Below, piece after piece: positions 35,389 through 44,815 of a DNA stretch of 64,000 nt (the stretch's first letter is position 1; every line of letters starts with the position of its first letter). The stretch spans positions 147,066 to 211,065 of the forward strand of contig NZ_JAAXPN010000002.1 in assembly GCF_012396505.1 (NCBI RefSeq), read 5' to 3'. Origin of the DNA: Periweissella fabalis (GTDB lineage Bacteria; Bacillota; Bacilli; Lactobacillales; Lactobacillaceae). The notes beneath the pieces were generated by a model. It was given only the letters and a program-made list of their open reading frames with translations, ran no database searches and was not told where the DNA came from. Both the position numbers and the translations under genes were made by a program.

Positions 35389-35955
35389 ATGCAACGAAAG
35401 ATTTTTGTAATTACAGGACCCACCGGGGCTGGGAAAACAACTATTTCACGTTATCTAGAACAAGGCTATAATTTAAAAAAAGTTATTACTCATACAACGC
35501 GACCACCTCGTCTAGGGGAGATTGATGGTCAAGATTATTATTTTGAAACAACCACCTCATTTAATTCTAAACATTATTTAGAAAAAGTTGAGTATGCAGG
35601 AAACCAATACGGATCTTCGCGAGAAGCGTTAGCATTGGTTTGGCAAGGCGGCAACGATGGTGTGATTGTTCTAGATACTAAAGGAGCACAAACATATGCA
35701 CAACAACTAGGTACACAGGCTGTTATTGTTTATGTGACAGTTTCAAATAGCACAATTTTGGCTCAGCGATTAGCCCAACGAGGTGATTGTCCAGACCAAA
35801 TTAAACAACGTTTAGCTAGTCAAGATTTTCAACGTGATTTGACTATACCAGCTTTGATGGAGCAAAAAGTGAAGGTGATTTTAAATGATGATTTAGCGGT
35901 TGCTAAAGCACAAGTTGATCAGTTAATGTTGGCGCAAAAGTTAGAAAATATTTAG
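35389..35955 (+). CDS. Guanylate-kinase-like P-loop protein
   Basis: 188 residues: P-loop GPTGAGKTT (residues 9-17), GMP-binding THTTRPPRLGEIDGQDYYF, and the YGSSREA segment, matching guanylate kinase. The LID and C-terminal region (QRLAQRGDCPDQIKQRL) are reminiscent but diverged; a usual Gmk is 200-207 residues and is coded near rpoZ. I take this as a paralog that may act on GMP or another nucleotide. It precedes two envelope proteins in one orientation. Confidence 0.75.
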   Translation: MQRKIFVITGPTGAGKTTISRYLEQGYNLKKVITHTTRPPRLGEIDGQDYYFETTTSFNSKHYLEKVEYAGNQYGSSREALALVWQGGNDGVIVLDTKGAQTYAQQLGTQAVIVYVTVSNSTILAQRLAQRGDCPDQIKQRLASQDFQRDLTIPALMEQKVKVILNDDLAVAKAQVDQLMLAQKLENI

Positions 35956-36039
35956 TTGGTTTTATCAATTTTAGGTGCTATTCTATACAAGTTATGTAAA
36001 AAAGCAACTACTATATAATCTGTTTAAGGAGATATAAAA

Positions 36040-36522
36040 ATGAATTATCGAACTCCACCATTTATGACCCCCGTGGCCGTAGTATCAATTATTTTGGCCC
36101 TTAGTGCGGCAAATGTGGTTGTAAACCAAGTTACAAATACAAATCAAGGGCATCCAGTACAGCGAATGGAACCTAGTCAACCAATTTCAAATAACAAAGA
36201 TGAACAAAAAACTTCTTCGAGTTCTAGCTCAACAAGTGAAAAAGCAAGTAGTGATAATACAAGCTCGCTAAGTAGTGCGCAATCAAGTTCATCTAATGAT
36301 GACAATCAAAATGATACACAATCAAGTTCAAAGATTAGCTCAAGTACTACATCAAGTTCTCAATCGAGTTCAACAAATGATGATACAAGCTCAGCAGCAA
36401 CAAGTACGTCTGATGATAATACAAAAGAACCTAAACAAGCACCTGATCAATCAAGCAGTACAGATACACCAGCAACGCAAAAGCAACCTGCACAACAAAG
36501 TAGCTCAACTACTAATAAATAA
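36040..36522 (+). CDS. Membrane-anchored Ser/Thr/Asp-rich protein
   Basis: 160 residues: one N-terminal hydrophobic helix (about 10-30, no signal peptidase motif that I trust) then ~125 residues that are almost only Ser, Thr, Asp, Asn, Gln and Lys, with many SSS and QSSS runs. Composition suggests a disordered wall-spanning segment, possibly glycosylated. No LPxTG motif. I do not recognise a family. AAGGAG precedes the start; the next gene starts 21 bases after the stop. Confidence 0.65.
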   Translation: MNYRTPPFMTPVAVVSIILALSAANVVVNQVTNTNQGHPVQRMEPSQPISNNKDEQKTSSSSSSTSEKASSDNTSSLSSAQSSSSNDDNQNDTQSSSKISSSTTSSSQSSSTNDDTSSAATSTSDDNTKEPKQAPDQSSSTDTPATQKQPAQQSSSTTNK

Positions 36523-36543
36523 TATATAAGAAAGGAAGAAATA

Positions 36544-37341
36544 ATGTTAACAATTTTAAGCTTACTAAACCAATATGTTGGTTTCTTTAATGTTAATACT
36601 AAGTTTAAAGGACGTTTATATACAGTTCTTGGCTTTGGCGGTGTTTGGTATATCCTATATATTGGAATTAGCTTTATTACAGCACATCGTTATCTACGTG
36701 GTTTTGGATTAATTGCCGCATTCGTTGGTTTAATGTATGTGATTTACTTGAATTTCATGTATTATTTTACGGAAAAAAAGGCTCATTTTGATATTTCACC
36801 GCATTTTGAGAAAGTGGTTGGTAATTCACAAGCAGCCGAAGCCAACCAGAAACAGAGTCAAGTTATTGGTCCTAATAATGGTGTCTACCGAGAACAACAA
36901 GTTTTACCAACAGCAGTTAAAAGTAATAGTGATGAAGTCGCTAATATTCAGACTTTATCACAAGAAATGCTTGATATGGGGCTCATAAATCAAGATTATC
37001 AAAAAATGTCTGATCATGAACTTCGTCAGTTATTAGTAGTAAACCATGACCAACCAGTGTATGCTAATCATCCAGGTAGTACGGTACCGTTTGCTAAATT
37101 GGTGATGGAAGGGACGCATTTAGTTATTTATGGTGGTATCAATGAGATGCAAGCAATGCGGCTAGGTGAAATTACGCGAGTAGGTCTAGCTGATGTAGCA
37201 ACTGCTTTAAAAAATTCAGATATCTTTTTGGCATCAATTATTGTAAACGGTGGTCTTGGGAAAACTTTAACGCGTAGCAGCTTTATTGAAACTGCCTATC
37301 CTTATACGTTAAAAGTTGAAGTTGCTTATCGTCTAAAATAG
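36544..37341 (+). CDS. Lactobacillales membrane protein (resembles DUF6681 family)
   Basis: 265 residues: two N-terminal helices (about 28-45 and 55-78), then a polar linker and a compact soluble domain (about 150-265) with YGGINEMQAMRLGEITRVGLADV. The opening MLTILSLLNQYVGFFNVNTKFKGRLYT-like segment matches proteins I recall as DUF6681, but I cannot confirm by search. Function unknown. It follows the Ser-rich protein closely, with GAAAGGAAG before the start, so the two are probably co-transcribed. Confidence 0.6.
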   Translation: MLTILSLLNQYVGFFNVNTKFKGRLYTVLGFGGVWYILYIGISFITAHRYLRGFGLIAAFVGLMYVIYLNFMYYFTEKKAHFDISPHFEKVVGNSQAAEANQKQSQVIGPNNGVYREQQVLPTAVKSNSDEVANIQTLSQEMLDMGLINQDYQKMSDHELRQLLVVNHDQPVYANHPGSTVPFAKLVMEGTHLVIYGGINEMQAMRLGEITRVGLADVATALKNSDIFLASIIVNGGLGKTLTRSSFIETAYPYTLKVEVAYRLK

Positions 37342-37351
37342 TAATTAAAAA

Positions 37352-37383
37352 AATTCATTCAAATTAGAATGAATTTTTTTTTT
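37352..37383 (+). terminator. Terminator after the DUF6681-like gene
   Basis: Stem AATTCATTC / GAATGAATT, loop AAATTA, then T10. Confidence 0.9.
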
Positions 37384-37518
37384 GCATAAATTCGATATAG
37401 CGTATAAACTAAGGGTTAAAATAAAATTTAAAATTTCTAATAGTGGTAGTGCTAAAGAAAATTTTATTATTTCATATCGCTGTTTTAACAATGCTACTTA
37501 ATAACTAGGGGGTTTTTT

Positions 37519-38256
37519 ATGGCAATGATTGAGTTTAAAAATGTGGAAAAATATTATGGTGATTTTCATGCACTAAAAAATATTAATCTAGAAATTGAAG
37601 AAGGTAAGACTGTTGTATTAATTGGACCATCAGGTTCAGGAAAATCAACGTTAATCCGAACCATCAATGGATTAGAACAAATTCAAGCAGGAGATTTAAC
37701 TGTATATGGGGAAAATATAGCAAAGAAGAAAAGTGATATGAATATATTACGTAAAAATGTTGGTATGGTTTTTCAACATTTTAATCTATATGCTAATAAA
37801 ACGGTTTTAGAAAATATTATGTTGGCCCCACGAATTGTCCTTAAACGTGACGAAAAAGAAAATCGAGAAATAGCAGAGAAGTTACTTGAAATGGTTGGCT
37901 TGTCTGATAAAGGCAATAGTTATCCGGATATGCTTTCAGGTGGGCAAGAACAACGAGTTGCGATTGCTCGTTCATTAGCAATGAAACCTAAGGTGTTATT
38001 ATTTGATGAACCTACGAGTGCCTTAGATCCTGAGATGATTGGGGATGTGTTAGAGGTTATGAAAAAGATTGCCCGCGATTCTGATATGACTATGGTCGTA
38101 GTAACACATGAAATGGGCTTTGCTAAACAAGTAGCAGACCAGGTAATCTTCATGGCTGAAGGAGCAATTATTGAAAAAAGTCCAGCTAAGGAATTTTTCG
38201 AAAATCCTAAGGAAGAACGTGCTAAGCAATTTTTGAGTCAAGTTTTAAATCATTAA
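37519..38256 (+). CDS. glnQ: Glutamine-type polar amino acid ABC transporter ATPase
   Basis: 245 residues: Walker [11 protein letters not shown]-loop VFQHFNLY, signature LSGGQEQR (usual LSGGQQQR), Walker [13 protein letters not shown] and H-loop VVTHEMGFA, of the HisP/GlnQ class. Energises import of a polar amino acid, probably glutamine or glutamate. A GGGGG ribosome binding site precedes the ATG. First of the four-gene operon ATPase-binding protein-permease-permease, order as in other Lactobacillales glnQHMP. Confidence 0.9.
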   Translation: MAMIEFKNVEKYYGDFHALKNINLEIEEGKTVVLIGPSGSGKSTLIRTINGLEQIQAGDLTVYGENIAKKKSDMNILRKNVGMVFQHFNLYANKTVLENIMLAPRIVLKRDEKENREIAEKLLEMVGLSDKGNSYPDMLSGGQEQRVAIARSLAMKPKVLLFDEPTSALDPEMIGDVLEVMKKIARDSDMTMVVVTHEMGFAKQVADQVIFMAEGAIIEKSPAKEFFENPKEERAKQFLSQVLNH

Positions 38257-38289
38257 TATGCTTAGCCATTTGGAAGAGGAGGTTATTAG

Positions 38290-39129
38290 ATGTTGAAAAG
38301 TAAACATAAATGGTTTGGCTTGATTACAGTAGTAATGTTCATGACTTTGATATTAAGTGCATGTGGTAATGAGACTGCACTAACTAAACAAAATGAATAC
38401 AAACAGGTCAAAGACAAACAAGAAATGATTTGGGGAGTAAAAGCTGATACTCGATTATTTGGTTTAATGAACATCAAAACAGGTAAGGTGGAAGGCTTTG
38501 ATGTTGATATGGCTAAAGAAATTACCAAAAGGATTGCACCAAATGCAAAGCCTGTCTTTGTGCAAGTTACGTCACAAACAAGAATTCCATTACTAAAAAA
38601 TGGTAATATTCAAGCGATTATTGCCACAATGACAGGAACACCAGAGCGAGCCAAGATTGTTGATTTTTCAAAACCATATTTTAATGCTGGACAGTCATTG
38701 TTAGTCGTCAAAGGGAGCAAGATAAAAAGTGTTAAGGATTTGAATCATAAGGGAATAACAGTTTTGGGAACGGTTGGCTCAAATTCAGTTCTTAATATTA
38801 AAAAAGTTGCCCCTAATGCTCGAGTTTTACAATTACAAGATTACGCTCAAGCGTTAACTGCTTTGAAATCGGGGCAAGGAGATGCCTTAACAACTGATAA
38901 TGGAATTTTATATGGGATGTCAGAACAAAATCCTAATACTCGAGTCGTTGGTGGTACTTTTACTAAAGAACCATATAGTGTTGCCATTGATAAAAAACAA
39001 ACAGAGTTAAAAAGAGCTATCAATAAGGCTATTGACGAAATCCATCACGATGGTACTTATGATCGCTTAGTTAAGAAATGGTTCAGCAATGTACCAGGTT
39101 TTGATTGGAGGACGTTATTAAATGATTAA
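38290..39129 (+). CDS. glnH: Amino acid ABC transporter substrate-binding lipoprotein
   Basis: 279 residues with a lipoprotein signal (lipobox LILSACGNE, Cys at about residue 26) and a SBP_bac_3 domain: GVKADTRLFGLMN, GFDVDMAKEI, ATMTGTPERAKIVDFSKPYF, with the family's transmembrane-free fold. It captures the amino acid outside and delivers it to the two permeases. Strong AGAGGAGG ribosome binding site. Its stop overlaps the permease start. Confidence 0.9.
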   Translation: MLKSKHKWFGLITVVMFMTLILSACGNETALTKQNEYKQVKDKQEMIWGVKADTRLFGLMNIKTGKVEGFDVDMAKEITKRIAPNAKPVFVQVTSQTRIPLLKNGNIQAIIATMTGTPERAKIVDFSKPYFNAGQSLLVVKGSKIKSVKDLNHKGITVLGTVGSNSVLNIKKVAPNARVLQLQDYAQALTALKSGQGDALTTDNGILYGMSEQNPNTRVVGGTFTKEPYSVAIDKKQTELKRAINKAIDEIHHDGTYDRLVKKWFSNVPGFDWRTLLND

Positions 39130-39757
39130 TATTTTAACAACGCATTGGTCAGATTTTGTTCATGGATTCGGTATTACTTTACTAGCAAGTATAATTGCCT
39201 TAATAATTTCAATGATCTTAGGGACAGGATTTGCAATCTTGGAGGTTTTACCTAATAAATTTGTAAATCTGGTTGCCCGTATTTATATCGAAATCTTTCG
39301 TAATATCCCATTATTAGTTGTTACAATGTTTTTTTATGTTGTTGTGACACAATTTATAAAGATGAATGGTTTAGTTGCAGGTACAATTGGGTTATCTTTG
39401 TACACCTCAGCTTTTATCGCTGAAACAGTTCGGGCGGGAATTTTGTCAGTGGACAAAGGGCAAATGGAAGGTGCACGCGCCAATGGGCTAACTTATTGGC
39501 AAGCTATGCGCATTATCATTTTACCGCAAGCTTTTAAAATTGTGATTCCACCATTAGGTAATCAATTTATTAATTTGGTTAAAAACTCGTCAATTCTAGC
39601 GTTTGTAGCTGGCTTTGATTTGATGTATCAAGGTAATGAAATTGCCTCAACAACTTTTGATACGATTGATACGTATATACTTGTCGGTGTATTTTACTTG
39701 ATAATTACGTTACCGCTAAGTTATTACATGCGATACTTGGAACATAAATTAGCATAG
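39122..39757 (+). CDS. Amino acid ABC transporter permease 1
   Basis: 211 residues, five membrane helices, HisMQ/GlnP family. The EAA loop is EGARANGLTYWQAMRIIILPQAFK, which contacts the ATPase. It overlaps glnH by 8 bases. Partner of the following permease as a heterodimer. Confidence 0.9.
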   Translation: MINILTTHWSDFVHGFGITLLASIIALIISMILGTGFAILEVLPNKFVNLVARIYIEIFRNIPLLVVTMFFYVVVTQFIKMNGLVAGTIGLSLYTSAFIAETVRAGILSVDKGQMEGARANGLTYWQAMRIIILPQAFKIVIPPLGNQFINLVKNSSILAFVAGFDLMYQGNEIASTTFDTIDTYILVGVFYLIITLPLSYYMRYLEHKLA

Positions 39758-39771
39758 AAGGGAGGATCAAA

Positions 39772-40440
39772 ATGCAAAATTTTTTTAATGCTTATACATC
39801 AATTAACTTGATATTTCTTTTGAAAGGTTTATGGATAACTATCGAAGTATCATTAATTTCTGGAGCCCTAAGTTTCATAATTGGTTCAATTTTGGGTGTG
39901 ATCCGCTATGCTAAATTTCCAGTAATATCAATGTTAATCGGTTTTGTTATCGATATTCTACGAAATTTACCATTATTGCTGATTATTTTCTTTACTTATT
40001 TTGGCTTACCTAACTTTGGTGTTCGTCTTAATATTATGACGTCAGCAATTGCAGCATTAACTGTTTTTGAAGCAGCGATGTTTGCAGAAATTGTTCGCTC
40101 TGGAATTGTTTCAGTTCCACGTGGACAAAGTGAAGGTGCGCGCGCCAATGGGCTAACAGGTATTCAAACGATGTGGTATATTGTGTTACCACAAGCATAT
40201 AAACGAATGATTCCACCTTTAGTGAGTCAGCTGATTTCTTTAATTAAGGATACATCCTTGGCAACTATTATCGTCTTACCAGAGTTAACATATCACGCAC
40301 AAATTATTTATGGCCAAAATAATAGTTATATCATACCAATGTTCTTGGCAATTGCAGTGATGTACTTCATTGTTAATTATTGTTTATCATTAATTGGTTC
40401 GTGGTTTGGTCGCCGCCGTCATAGCCAAACGGCACATTAG
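39772..40440 (+). CDS. Amino acid ABC transporter permease 2
   Basis: 222 residues, five to six helices. EAA loop EGARANGLTGIQTMWYIVLPQAYK is a paralog of that of permease 1. Starts 14 bases after permease 1 with GGGAGG. Last gene of the operon. The gap to oppD holds a terminator and an AT-rich opp promoter region without a clear consensus. Confidence 0.9.
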   Translation: MQNFFNAYTSINLIFLLKGLWITIEVSLISGALSFIIGSILGVIRYAKFPVISMLIGFVIDILRNLPLLLIIFFTYFGLPNFGVRLNIMTSAIAALTVFEAAMFAEIVRSGIVSVPRGQSEGARANGLTGIQTMWYIVLPQAYKRMIPPLVSQLISLIKDTSLATIIVLPELTYHAQIIYGQNNSYIIPMFLAIAVMYFIVNYCLSLIGSWFGRRRHSQTAH

Positions 40441-40515
40441 GTTGAATATGGTAAAAAATTAATTTTAATTCTAGCCATTAAAACTTATTTAATAAAAAAT
40501 TTATAATAAAGAGAT

Positions 40516-40556
40516 GCGCTGACAAATGTTGTTAAAAAAGCTTTTGTCAGCGTTTT
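40516..40556 (+). terminator. Terminator of the glutamine-type ABC operon
   Basis: Stem CGCTGACAAA / TTTGTCAGCG with a 16-base loop, T4 after. Confidence 0.75.
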
Positions 40557-40676
40557 AGTTATTTTAATTAGCAATAAAATTAAAAAAATACTTTTATTAT
40601 GAGAAAAATTTTAGTAAACTTGAGATATTATATTTCTAATAAAATTCTAATTGAAACGAAGTGTGAGTGATTGAAT

Positions 40677-41666
40677 ATGAAGGAAGAAACATTATTATCA
40701 ATCAACGGTGTTTCAGTGGCTTTCAAAATTAATGGTGAATTTTATACGGCCATTGATGATGTCAGCCTTGAACTTCACCGTGATGAAGTCTTAGCCATTG
40801 TTGGTGAATCAGGTTCAGGTAAGTCTACATTAGCCACCACCGTAATTGGGTTGCACAATATGAATGCAACGCAAGTTACCGGTGAAATTAACTTCCAAGG
40901 CAAAGAAATTTTGGAATTGTCAGAAGATGAGTTTAACGATATTCGTGGTGATGAAATGGGGATGATTTTCCAAGACCCATTGGCCGCCTTAAACCCATTG
41001 ATTCGCATTGGCGATCAAATCAAAGAAAGCTTAGATGTTCACTCAGATATGACTGAAGATCAAAAGCAAGCCCGCGTGCATGAATTGCTTGATCAAGTTG
41101 GGATTCCACATCCTGAACGGGTCGCTAAGCAATTCCCCCACCAATTATCAGGTGGGATGCGCCAACGGATTATTATCGCCATTGCGATTGCTAATAAACC
41201 ACAATTAATTATTGCCGATGAACCAACAACTGCCTTGGATGTTACGATTCAAGCGCAAATCTTGGATTTATTAAAAGATATTCAACGTGAAAACCACGCC
41301 GGGATTATCTTGATTACCCACGATTTAGGGGTGGTTGCCGAAGTGGCCGACACAGTTGCCGTTATGTATGCCGGTGAAATTGTTGAGCAAGCACCAGTTG
41401 AAACTTTGTTTAATAATCCCAAACACCCATACACCCGTTCATTATTACGGGCAATGCCAACCATTGATTCTGAAAGTGATGAATTATATGTTGTTGAAGG
41501 GGCCGTTCCTTCTATTAAAGATATGGATCGTAATTCTGACTTGTTTGCGCCACGGATTCCTTGGACCAAGCCAGATGTTGGCCACCCAGTCTTGAAAGAA
41601 ATTGCTCCCAACCACTATGTGCGTGGTGAAAGTTGGCGTGAATTTAAATTTAAAGATGAGCTCTAG
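40677..41666 (+). CDS. oppD: Oligopeptide ABC transporter ATPase OppD
   Basis: 329 residues: GESGSGKST (Walker A), [21 protein letters not shown] (signature), [14 protein letters not shown] (Walker B), and the C-terminal oligopeptide_HPY region. Powers oligopeptide import together with OppF. A TTG at 40671 is also in frame; the ATG at 40677 gives the family start. The operon oppDFBC, terminator, oppA, oppA, pepO is the lactococcal-type order. The genes have richer G+C at third positions than their neighbours. Confidence 0.92.
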   Translation: MKEETLLSINGVSVAFKINGEFYTAIDDVSLELHRDEVLAIVGESGSGKSTLATTVIGLHNMNATQVTGEINFQGKEILELSEDEFNDIRGDEMGMIFQDPLAALNPLIRIGDQIKESLDVHSDMTEDQKQARVHELLDQVGIPHPERVAKQFPHQLSGGMRQRIIIAIAIANKPQLIIADEPTTALDVTIQAQILDLLKDIQRENHAGIILITHDLGVVAEVADTVAVMYAGEIVEQAPVETLFNNPKHPYTRSLLRAMPTIDSESDELYVVEGAVPSIKDMDRNSDLFAPRIPWTKPDVGHPVLKEIAPNHYVRGESWREFKFKDEL

Positions 41667-41689
41667 GTAGTGAGTAGGAGACGTGCAAT

Positions 41690-42649
41690 ATGACAGTATT
41701 AATGGAAATTAAAGATTTAAAGGTTCACTACCCGATTCGATCAGGTTTCTGGAACCGCATTACTGATTATGTTTACGCAGCTGATGGGATTTCATTTACC
41801 ATTGAAGCTGGTAAGACATATGGATTAGTTGGTGAATCAGGTTCAGGTAAATCAACAATTGGTAAAGCGATTGTTGGCCTTGAAAAGATTACCGGTGGTG
41901 AAATTATTTATAACGGTGAAGATGTAAGTAAACCAAGTGTACGTAATAAGATGAAATACAACAAAGACGTGCAAATGATTTTCCAAGATTCACTTTCATC
42001 ACTTAATCCTAAGAAGACCATTTACCAAATCATTGCGGAACCCATCCGTAACTTTGACAAAATGGATAAGGAAAGTGAGAAGCAACGCGTGATTGAATTG
42101 TTGGATATCGTTGGTTTATCAAAAAACGCGATGTACCAATATCCGCACCAATTCTCAGGTGGTCAACGCCAACGGATTGGGATTGCCCGAGCGATTGCAA
42201 CAAATCCTAAATTGATCATTGCTGATGAACCAGTTTCAGCACTTGACTTGTCAATTCAAGCCCAAGTGTTGAACTTTATGAAACGGATTCAAAAAGAATT
42301 AGGGATTTCATTTTTGTTCATCTCTCATGACCTTGGGGTTGTGCGGCACATGACTGAAAACATTGCGATTATGCACTTAGGGCGTTTCGTTGAATTGGGA
42401 ACCCGTGAAGATATTTACAATAACCCGCAACACATTTACACGAAACGTTTGCTTTCAGCGATTCCCCAAATTGATATTGCTAATCGTGAAGCTAATAAAG
42501 CAAAACGGGCGCAAGTTGAAGCGGAATATCAAGAAAAGCGATCACATTTCTATGATAAAGATGGTTTAGCATACCCAATGCATCAAATTTCAGATACCCA
42601 CTGGGTTTCAACCCCACCAACACAAAATTCAGAAGGGACAGGTAAGTAA
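41690..42649 (+). CDS. oppF: Oligopeptide ABC transporter ATPase OppF
   Basis: 319 residues. [30 protein letters not shown] (signature), LIIADEPVSALDLS, and a C-terminal oligopeptide region. Works as a heterodimer with OppD on the inner membrane face. AGGAGA ribosome binding site; 23 bases after oppD and one base before oppB, indicating tight coupling. Confidence 0.92.
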   Translation: MTVLMEIKDLKVHYPIRSGFWNRITDYVYAADGISFTIEAGKTYGLVGESGSGKSTIGKAIVGLEKITGGEIIYNGEDVSKPSVRNKMKYNKDVQMIFQDSLSSLNPKKTIYQIIAEPIRNFDKMDKESEKQRVIELLDIVGLSKNAMYQYPHQFSGGQRQRIGIARAIATNPKLIIADEPVSALDLSIQAQVLNFMKRIQKELGISFLFISHDLGVVRHMTENIAIMHLGRFVELGTREDIYNNPQHIYTKRLLSAIPQIDIANREANKAKRAQVEAEYQEKRSHFYDKDGLAYPMHQISDTHWVSTPPTQNSEGTGK

Positions 42650-42650
42650 T

Positions 42651-43610
42651 ATGTGGAAAACAATTATTCGCCGAGTTTTGATTATGATTCCTCAAATCGT
42701 AATTCTTTCAGTCTTGGTGTTCGTCTTAGCTAAATTAATGCCTGGGGACCCATTCTCTGGAACTATCGGACCTAACACTGATCCAAAGCAAATCGAAGCT
42801 TTGAAACGAGCTGCTGGTTTGTTTGATCCTTGGTATGTCCAATACTGGCATTGGATTGTGAACTTATTCCATGGTAACTTGGGTCAAAGTTACACCTTGA
42901 AGCAACCAGTTACAACCGTGCTTGGTAATCGGATTGGTAATACCGTTTGGTTGTCATTACTTTCATTGATTGTTTCTTATGCTGTGGCCATTCCATTGGG
43001 GATGACATCTGGTCGTCATGATGGTTCACGTCGTGACCGTGGAATTGCAATTTTTAACTACTTTACTTTTGGATTACCAACTTTCGTTGTATTCTTACTT
43101 GGTTTATACTTCTTTGGCTACCAATTGAACTGGTTTCCAACTTCTGGGACTGTTAGCATCAACGCAAGTGGGTTCTTTGCTGAAGCTTCATCACGCTTAT
43201 ATCACATGCTCTTGCCTGGTGCTTTAGCAGGGATTCTAGGAACAACATCAACCATTCAATACTTACGTTCAGAAATTATTGATGCTAAGTCCCAAGACTA
43301 TGTTCGTACAGCCCGTTCAAAAGGGGTGCCAACAAGTAAAGTTTATTCACGGCACATCTTCCGCAACTCGTTATTACCAATTGCCGCCTTTGCGGGATTC
43401 CAAATTACTGGTTTAATCGGTGGTTCGGTTGTTATCGAACAAGTCTTCTCATACCCAGGGATGGGACAATTATTTATCACAGCGATTACATCTCGTGACT
43501 ACTCAGTCGTAACGGCAATCGTCTTATTTACCGGTATTTTAGCGTTGTTTGGATCATTACTTTCAGATATTATCTTGAGTTTGGTTGATCCACGGATTCG
43601 CATTGAATAG
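42651..43610 (+). CDS. oppB: Oligopeptide ABC transporter permease OppB
   Basis: 319 residues, six membrane helices of the BPD_transp_1 type. Opening WKTIIRRVLIMIPQIVILSVLVF is the first helix; the EAA loop is TARSKGVPTSKVYSRHIFRNSLLP. ATG comes one base after the oppF stop. Forms the channel with OppC. Confidence 0.92.
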   Translation: MWKTIIRRVLIMIPQIVILSVLVFVLAKLMPGDPFSGTIGPNTDPKQIEALKRAAGLFDPWYVQYWHWIVNLFHGNLGQSYTLKQPVTTVLGNRIGNTVWLSLLSLIVSYAVAIPLGMTSGRHDGSRRDRGIAIFNYFTFGLPTFVVFLLGLYFFGYQLNWFPTSGTVSINASGFFAEASSRLYHMLLPGALAGILGTTSTIQYLRSEIIDAKSQDYVRTARSKGVPTSKVYSRHIFRNSLLPIAAFAGFQITGLIGGSVVIEQVFSYPGMGQLFITAITSRDYSVVTAIVLFTGILALFGSLLSDIILSLVDPRIRIE

Positions 43611-43625
43611 AAAGGAGGAGTAAAT

Positions 43626-44570
43626 ATGTCAGAACAAAATGAAACACAAGTCCAACCATCATTACAAGCTACTGTGCCAGAAATTAAAGACGGTGCAGTA
43701 ATCGTTGAAGCTCCTTCTACGTGGCGGACCATCAAACGAGAATTTTTGAAAGATAAAGTCGCCTTAGTATCTGCTGTTATTTTGGCAGTGCTTTTCCTAA
43801 CGGTAATTATCTGGTCATTTTTTATTCCTAAGACTGCTGTTACCAATGTTAATATTATTGATCAATACTTAGCTCCTGGGACCCAGGGGCATATCTTAGG
43901 AACTGATGAACAAGGTCGTGATCAATTGCTTATGTTAGTCGCATCAGCGAAGAACTCGTTATTGATTGCCTTTATGATTACAGTTATTGGACAAGTTGTC
44001 GGAATTATTATCGGTTTAATTACGGGCTACTTCCGTGGCGTTGTTGACACAGTAATTATGCGGATTATTGATTTCTGGATTGTTTTACCATTTATCATGA
44101 TCATCATCGTGTTAGTTTCAATTGTACCTAAGTATAATGAATGGACTTTGATTTGGATTATTGGGCTCTTTGCATGGCAAGGAACAACCCGTTTGATTCG
44201 GTCAAAAGTGCTATCAGAATCTGATCGTGATTACGTACGGGCATCAAAAACGTCTGGGTCAAGCAACTTTATGATCATGTTTCGTGAAATTTTACCAAAT
44301 TTGGCATCAATTATTATTGTTGATTCAACTTTGACTTTTGCTGGTAACATCGGGATTGAAACGACGCTTTCTTTCTTAGGTTTTGGTTTGCCAAATGGGA
44401 CGCCATCACTTGGGACAATGGTTTCAGCCGCAACAGATCCAACCGTTCTGGCTACTAAAGCGTACGTTTGGTTACCACCAGTAATCTTCATTATTGTAAT
44501 TTGTGTGGGTATCTCATTTGTTGGGCAAGTATTCCGCCGGGCTGCTGATGCTCGTCAACGCTTAGGTTAA
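43626..44570 (+). CDS. oppC: Oligopeptide ABC transporter permease OppC
   Basis: 314 residues: N-terminal cytoplasmic ~45 residues, helix (about 48-70), then the BPD_transp_1 domain with EAA loop ASKTSGSSNFMIMFREILPN. GTDEQGRD is a family motif. GAAAGGAGG before the start. A strong terminator 37 bases downstream separates it from oppA. Confidence 0.92.
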   Translation: MSEQNETQVQPSLQATVPEIKDGAVIVEAPSTWRTIKREFLKDKVALVSAVILAVLFLTVIIWSFFIPKTAVTNVNIIDQYLAPGTQGHILGTDEQGRDQLLMLVASAKNSLLIAFMITVIGQVVGIIIGLITGYFRGVVDTVIMRIIDFWIVLPFIMIIIVLVSIVPKYNEWTLIWIIGLFAWQGTTRLIRSKVLSESDRDYVRASKTSGSSNFMIMFREILPNLASIIIVDSTLTFAGNIGIETTLSFLGFGLPNGTPSLGTMVSAATDPTVLATKAYVWLPPVIFIIVICVGISFVGQVFRRAADARQRLG

Positions 44571-44607
44571 AAATTACAATTTACTAATCTTTAATTACTA
44601 ATATTAG

Positions 44608-44655
44608 AAAAAGAGTCCTAAATCTTATTTTAAATAAGATTTAGGACTCTTTTTT
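44608..44655 (+). terminator. Terminator between oppC and oppA
   Basis: Long hairpin: AAAGAGTCCTAAATCTTATT and its complement with a 3-base centre, then T6. oppA must have its own promoter. Confidence 0.9.
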
Positions 44656-44707
44656 AATTTAAAAGGCCTTAAAATGAGTTTAATATTAAAATGATATTAA
44701 AAAAGAA

Positions 44708-44736
44708 TTGCAACTTTGAAATTAAAATGATAAGAT
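44708..44736 (+). promoter_or_regulatory. Promoter of oppA copy 1
   Basis: TTGCAA (44708-44713), 17-base spacer, TAAGAT (44731-44736). The leader of ~75 bases holds a GAAATC/GATTTC hairpin and ends TATGATGAAAGTATGGGG, very like copy 2. Confidence 0.6.
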
Positions 44737-44815
44737 AATCGACATAGAAGAAATCGCTTTGAAGGGTGATTTCAAATCTTTTAGTAATTATGATGAAAGT
44801 ATGGGGTTTTAGTTT

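Noticed and set aside
36275..36529. Alternative frame inside the Ser-rich gene (Met/Gln/Asn-rich, 84 codons)
   Set aside because: A by-product of repeated serine codons; no ribosome binding site.
40561..40676. CodY box before oppD
   Set aside because: AT-rich runs only partly resemble AATTTTCWGAAAATT; too weak to call.
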